Source: Thermodesulfobacteriota bacterium
GTDB lineage: Bacteria; Desulfobacterota; RBG-13-43-22
Reading direction: 5' to 3'
Assembly: GCA_025454185.1 (NCBI GenBank)
Contig: JALOOY010000268.1
Coordinates: 1-7,319, forward strand
Length of the DNA: 7,319 nt
Every line of letters starts with the position of its first letter. The first letter of the stretch is position 1. The notes below the pieces were generated by a model. It was not told the origin of the DNA and made no database searches. It was given only the letters and a program-made list of their open reading frames with translations. The translations under genes and the position numbers were made by a program. Below are positions 6,033 to 7,319 of the stretch, in pieces.

Positions 6033-6411
6033 TCTCACCCTCCTCGAAGATGGATCTGGCGATCCTGATGATATCCCTGATTTTTTTCTGCTGCCTGGCT
6101 TCCAGGTCCCGGCTGACCTGGATTTCCAGACCAGGGACGACCGGACATCTGACCCAGACCTCCCGGTCGGGGGCCGGAGCGGGGGACTCCCCCCGTTTGA
6201 ACATTTCCTGGATGGCCCCCAGCTTCAGCCCCCGGTCCTGGAAAGCCTTGATTTCCATCAGCCTTTGCAAATGACTGTCATAATAAAAACCACCCCGGCC
6301 CCGTCCGGCCGGGGGTTCCAACAGGCCTTCTTGTATATAATATCTTATTGTTCTGATAGGAAAACCTGTTTTTTCGGAAAGCTGCTCGATAGTATAAATA
6401 GCCCGTGACAT
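6025..6411 (-). CDS. MerR family transcriptional regulator
   Basis: A 128-residue MerR-type regulator. The N-terminal winged helix-turn-helix is clear: YTIEQLSEKTGFPIRTIRYY (6-25), then QEGLLEPPAGRGRGGFYYDS (27-46, wing), then HLQRLMEIKAFQDRGLKLGAIQEM in outline (47-70). After a short AP-rich linker (about 74-82), residues 83-95 (REVWVRCPVVPGL) and a helical EARQQKKIRDIIRIARSIFEE segment replace the usual dimerisation helix and ligand pocket. No Cys-pair metal-binding loop is present, since the only cysteine is in VRCPV; it is unlikely to be a classical metal sensor. Its stop overlaps the VIT/vWA start (ATGATTGA), so it is the first gene of that operon. A candidate palindromic operator lies immediately upstream, suggesting autoregulation. 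No Shine-Dalgarno sequence precedes the ATG, consistent with leaderless translation. Confidence 0.88.
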   Translation of the reverse strand: MSRAIYTIEQLSEKTGFPIRTIRYYIQEGLLEPPAGRGRGGFYYDSHLQRLMEIKAFQDRGLKLGAIQEMFKRGESPAPAPDREVWVRCPVVPGLEIQVSRDLEARQQKKIRDIIRIARSIFEEGEND

Positions 6412-6417
6412 GGCATT

Positions 6418-6446
6418 AATATAACACTATACTGTCATTATTTCAA
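6418..6446 (-). promoter_or_regulatory. Promoter with embedded palindromic operator for the MerR-VIT/vWA operon
   Basis: On the minus strand TTGAAA (6446-6441) is followed after 17 bases by TATATT (6423-6418); a shifted -10 (TATTAA, 6421-6416) would give the 19-base spacer that MerR-type activators often use. The spacer holds an 18-bp imperfect palindrome (plus strand ATAACACTATACTGTCAT, 6421-6438; 14 of 18 positions symmetric), where MerR regulators normally bind. The predicted transcription start (about 6411) coincides with the ATG, implying a leaderless mRNA. Confidence 0.5.
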
Positions 6447-6693
6447 GGGGTAATTCTTTGGAAAACGGAGGGAAGGAAATACCGGCAAATAAAAGTGCAA
6501 ACTTAAGAGGTACGATTTAGCAGGACTTCTCAAAAAATTTCCGGCATGAAGAAGACAATTAAATTAATCTTCAGGCAGCGGCTGCTGACCGGTTGGACCA
6601 GCCGGGCCGGGGTTTTCCTGACCCTGATGAATTATGTCCAAGGCTTGCCCCAGCCCTTCTCGGCTTCGGTCGTGGGTGGATCGAAAGTTTCGC
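6447..6693. other. Intergenic region between the divergent-spaced MerR operon and hepT
   Basis: About 250 bases without a supported gene. The half next to the MerR promoter is AT-rich. The half next to hepT (about 6564-6680) keeps an open minus-strand frame reading RSREGLGQALDIIHQGQE and then a Pro/Gly/Gln-rich tail ending LPED. This could be the eroded end of an older gene, but no family is recognisable. The AT-rich patch with GAAGA/TCTTC arms (6547-6574) could weakly fold but lacks the form of a standard terminator. Confidence 0.3.
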
Positions 6694-7140
6694 TTACTTT
6701 TTTTTCTTATTAACGAGTAAAGTTTTATTGATAAAAGAGCGGATGATCCGGGCAAAGGCCGAAAAGTCTTTCAGATGTGTGGTGTAAACGTCAAAAGTGA
6801 CCGCATCATCAAAATCATCATAGACATGAATCAACCTGTTCCGGTACCGGGCCATGGCTTTGAAGGTAAGCAGGGGCTTGGCGGGAAGAATTTTATTTTG
6901 GTGCAGAATATCGAAACATTCGGCATAGGTTTCGGGTTCGTCCAGATCCAACCCGGCTACCAGATGCTTGCAGATGGCCATCATCTGCTCGATCGCCAGT
7001 TCGATGTTTCGCTCAACGAACCGTTTGACGACGGTATTCCCGGTAAACTCTTCGAGGGACTTGATCGGGACCTTTTTCAATTCCCGCAGATACTCCTCCA
7101 TTTTCCGAATCTTTCTTTCAATCAACTTATGATCAACCAT
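6694..7140 (-). CDS. hepT: HepT-like ribonuclease toxin (HEPN / DUF86 family)
   Basis: A 148-residue all-helical HEPN-fold protein of the DUF86/HepT family, the toxin of MntA/HepT modules that cleaves RNA when free. The catalytic RX4HXY motif is intact: Arg100, His105 and Tyr107 in RYRNRLIHVYDD. In the characterised Shewanella pair, the motif tyrosine is the residue the partner antitoxin modifies by AMPylation, so Tyr107 is the predicted site. Helices at 1-22, 36-62, 70-82, 88-106 and 115-140 fit the family. The start ATG (7138-7140) overlaps the mntA stop by eight bases, implying coupled translation. The gene ends in four lysines encoded in an A8 run (6698-6705, plus strand T). The length matches the family's usual 135-150 residues, so the toxin appears intact. 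Confidence 0.9.
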   Translation of the reverse strand: MVDHKLIERKIRKMEEYLRELKKVPIKSLEEFTGNTVVKRFVERNIELAIEQMMAICKHLVAGLDLDEPETYAECFDILHQNKILPAKPLLTFKAMARYRNRLIHVYDDFDDAVTFDVYTTHLKDFSAFARIIRSFINKTLLVNKKKK

Positions 7141-7319
7141 AGGCGGGCATCCCTGAGATAAATAAAAATTCCTGATAATCGGTTATCGTCTTTTCCCGAA
7201 AAAGACGATAACCGACCGGGTCCTTGACCAGCAGAGGAACGCCGGTCTTAAAAATTTGATGCCGTAAAAAAGCCGAGGCCTTATTGAGTACGACCAAGTC
7301 AATTTCCGCCCCGGTCAAC
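7133..7319 (-). CDS. mntA: MntA-like nucleotidyltransferase antitoxin, C-terminal part
   Basis: The last 61 residues of a minimal nucleotidyltransferase (MNT). The frame runs off the window edge, so the GSX10DXD active-site motif is not visible. EIDLVVLNKASAFLRHQI matches the strand carrying the third acidic residue and following helix of MNT antitoxins, and GVPLLVKDPVGYRLFREKTI then TDYQEFLF matches their C-terminal region. In the known system MntA transfers AMP to the HepT motif tyrosine and so silences it. It lies just upstream of hepT with an eight-base overlap (stop TGA at 7133-7135), the normal antitoxin-first order. The 3' third contains a perfect 16-bp inverted repeat (separate entry). 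Identity rests as much on the hepT partner as on this fragment. Confidence 0.82.
   Translation of the reverse strand, partial: LTGAEIDLVVLNKASAFLRHQIFKTGVPLLVKDPVGYRLFREKTITDYQEFLFISGMPAYG
7179..7215. repeat. Perfect 16-bp inverted repeat inside mntA
   Basis: Arms TCGGTTATCGTCTTTT (7179-7194) and AAAAGACGATAACCGA (7200-7215) are perfect reverse complements around a five-base loop (CCCGA). It lies within the mntA coding sequence, about 40-75 bases before the hepT start. In RNA it would form a strong hairpin (16 base pairs), with no U-run after it on the minus strand to make it a standard terminator. It encodes residues in the YRLFREKTITD segment. Confidence 0.85.

Noticed and set aside
6564..6755. 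Minus-strand 63-codon open frame overlapping the hepT 3' end
   Set aside because: It lies largely out of frame within hepT, lacks a ribosome site and has no identifiable family; kept only as a possible remnant in the intergenic entry.
1..7319. CRISPR array, tRNA/rRNA genes, insertion sequences
   Set aside because: No regularly spaced repeats, no tRNA-like cloverleaf or rRNA segments, and no transposase motifs or matching terminal inverted repeats were seen.

Overview
This looks like a moderately GC-rich bacterial chromosome segment, probably from an environmental and possibly anaerobic bacterium. A thermodesulfobacterial/deltaproteobacterial or Chloroflexota-like host would fit, but nothing in the window fixes the taxonomy. 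It is an accessory-type region: two peptidase genes, two toxin-antitoxin (TA) modules of different families, a compact MerR regulator + VIT/vWA operon, and between them about 2 kb of decayed genes.

Layout. Bases 1-615 (+) hold the C-terminal half of a secreted-type subtilase (S8). It is followed 18 bases later by an intact S58/DmpA-family N-terminal-nucleophile peptidase (634-1641, +). Bases 1642-3691 are a decay zone. They contain a frameshifted tail resembling a BcrAD/BadFG-type ASKHA ATPase, an intact DUF433 antitoxin + DUF5615 PIN-like toxin pair (-), an uncertain small coding remnant, the C-terminal third of an ADP-ribosylglycohydrolase that has lost its metal-binding DxDT motif, and a multiply frameshifted SLOG-fold 'putative molybdenum carrier' gene (-).

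Bases 3684-6411 (-) form a tight operon. A MerR regulator overlaps a 782-residue cytosolic VIT + vWA protein by 8 bases, and that gene overlaps the broken SLOG gene by another 8. A sigma70-like promoter with an imperfect palindrome inside its spacer sits directly before the MerR gene, and the transcript appears to be leaderless. The last 0.6 kb (-) is a MntA/HepT (MNT/HEPN) TA operon. HepT carries an intact RX4HXY motif; mntA is cut by the window edge and contains a perfect 16-bp inverted repeat near its 3' end.

How the parts relate. Both TA modules use the usual antitoxin-first order with overlapping start and stop codons. The intact DUF433/DUF5615 module sitting among pseudogenes fits retention by addiction while its neighbours erode. 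The MerR-VIT/vWA pair is the least understood intact unit. Its ancestral partners, a SLOG nucleotide-binding-type protein and perhaps an ADP-ribosylglycohydrolase, are both disabled here.
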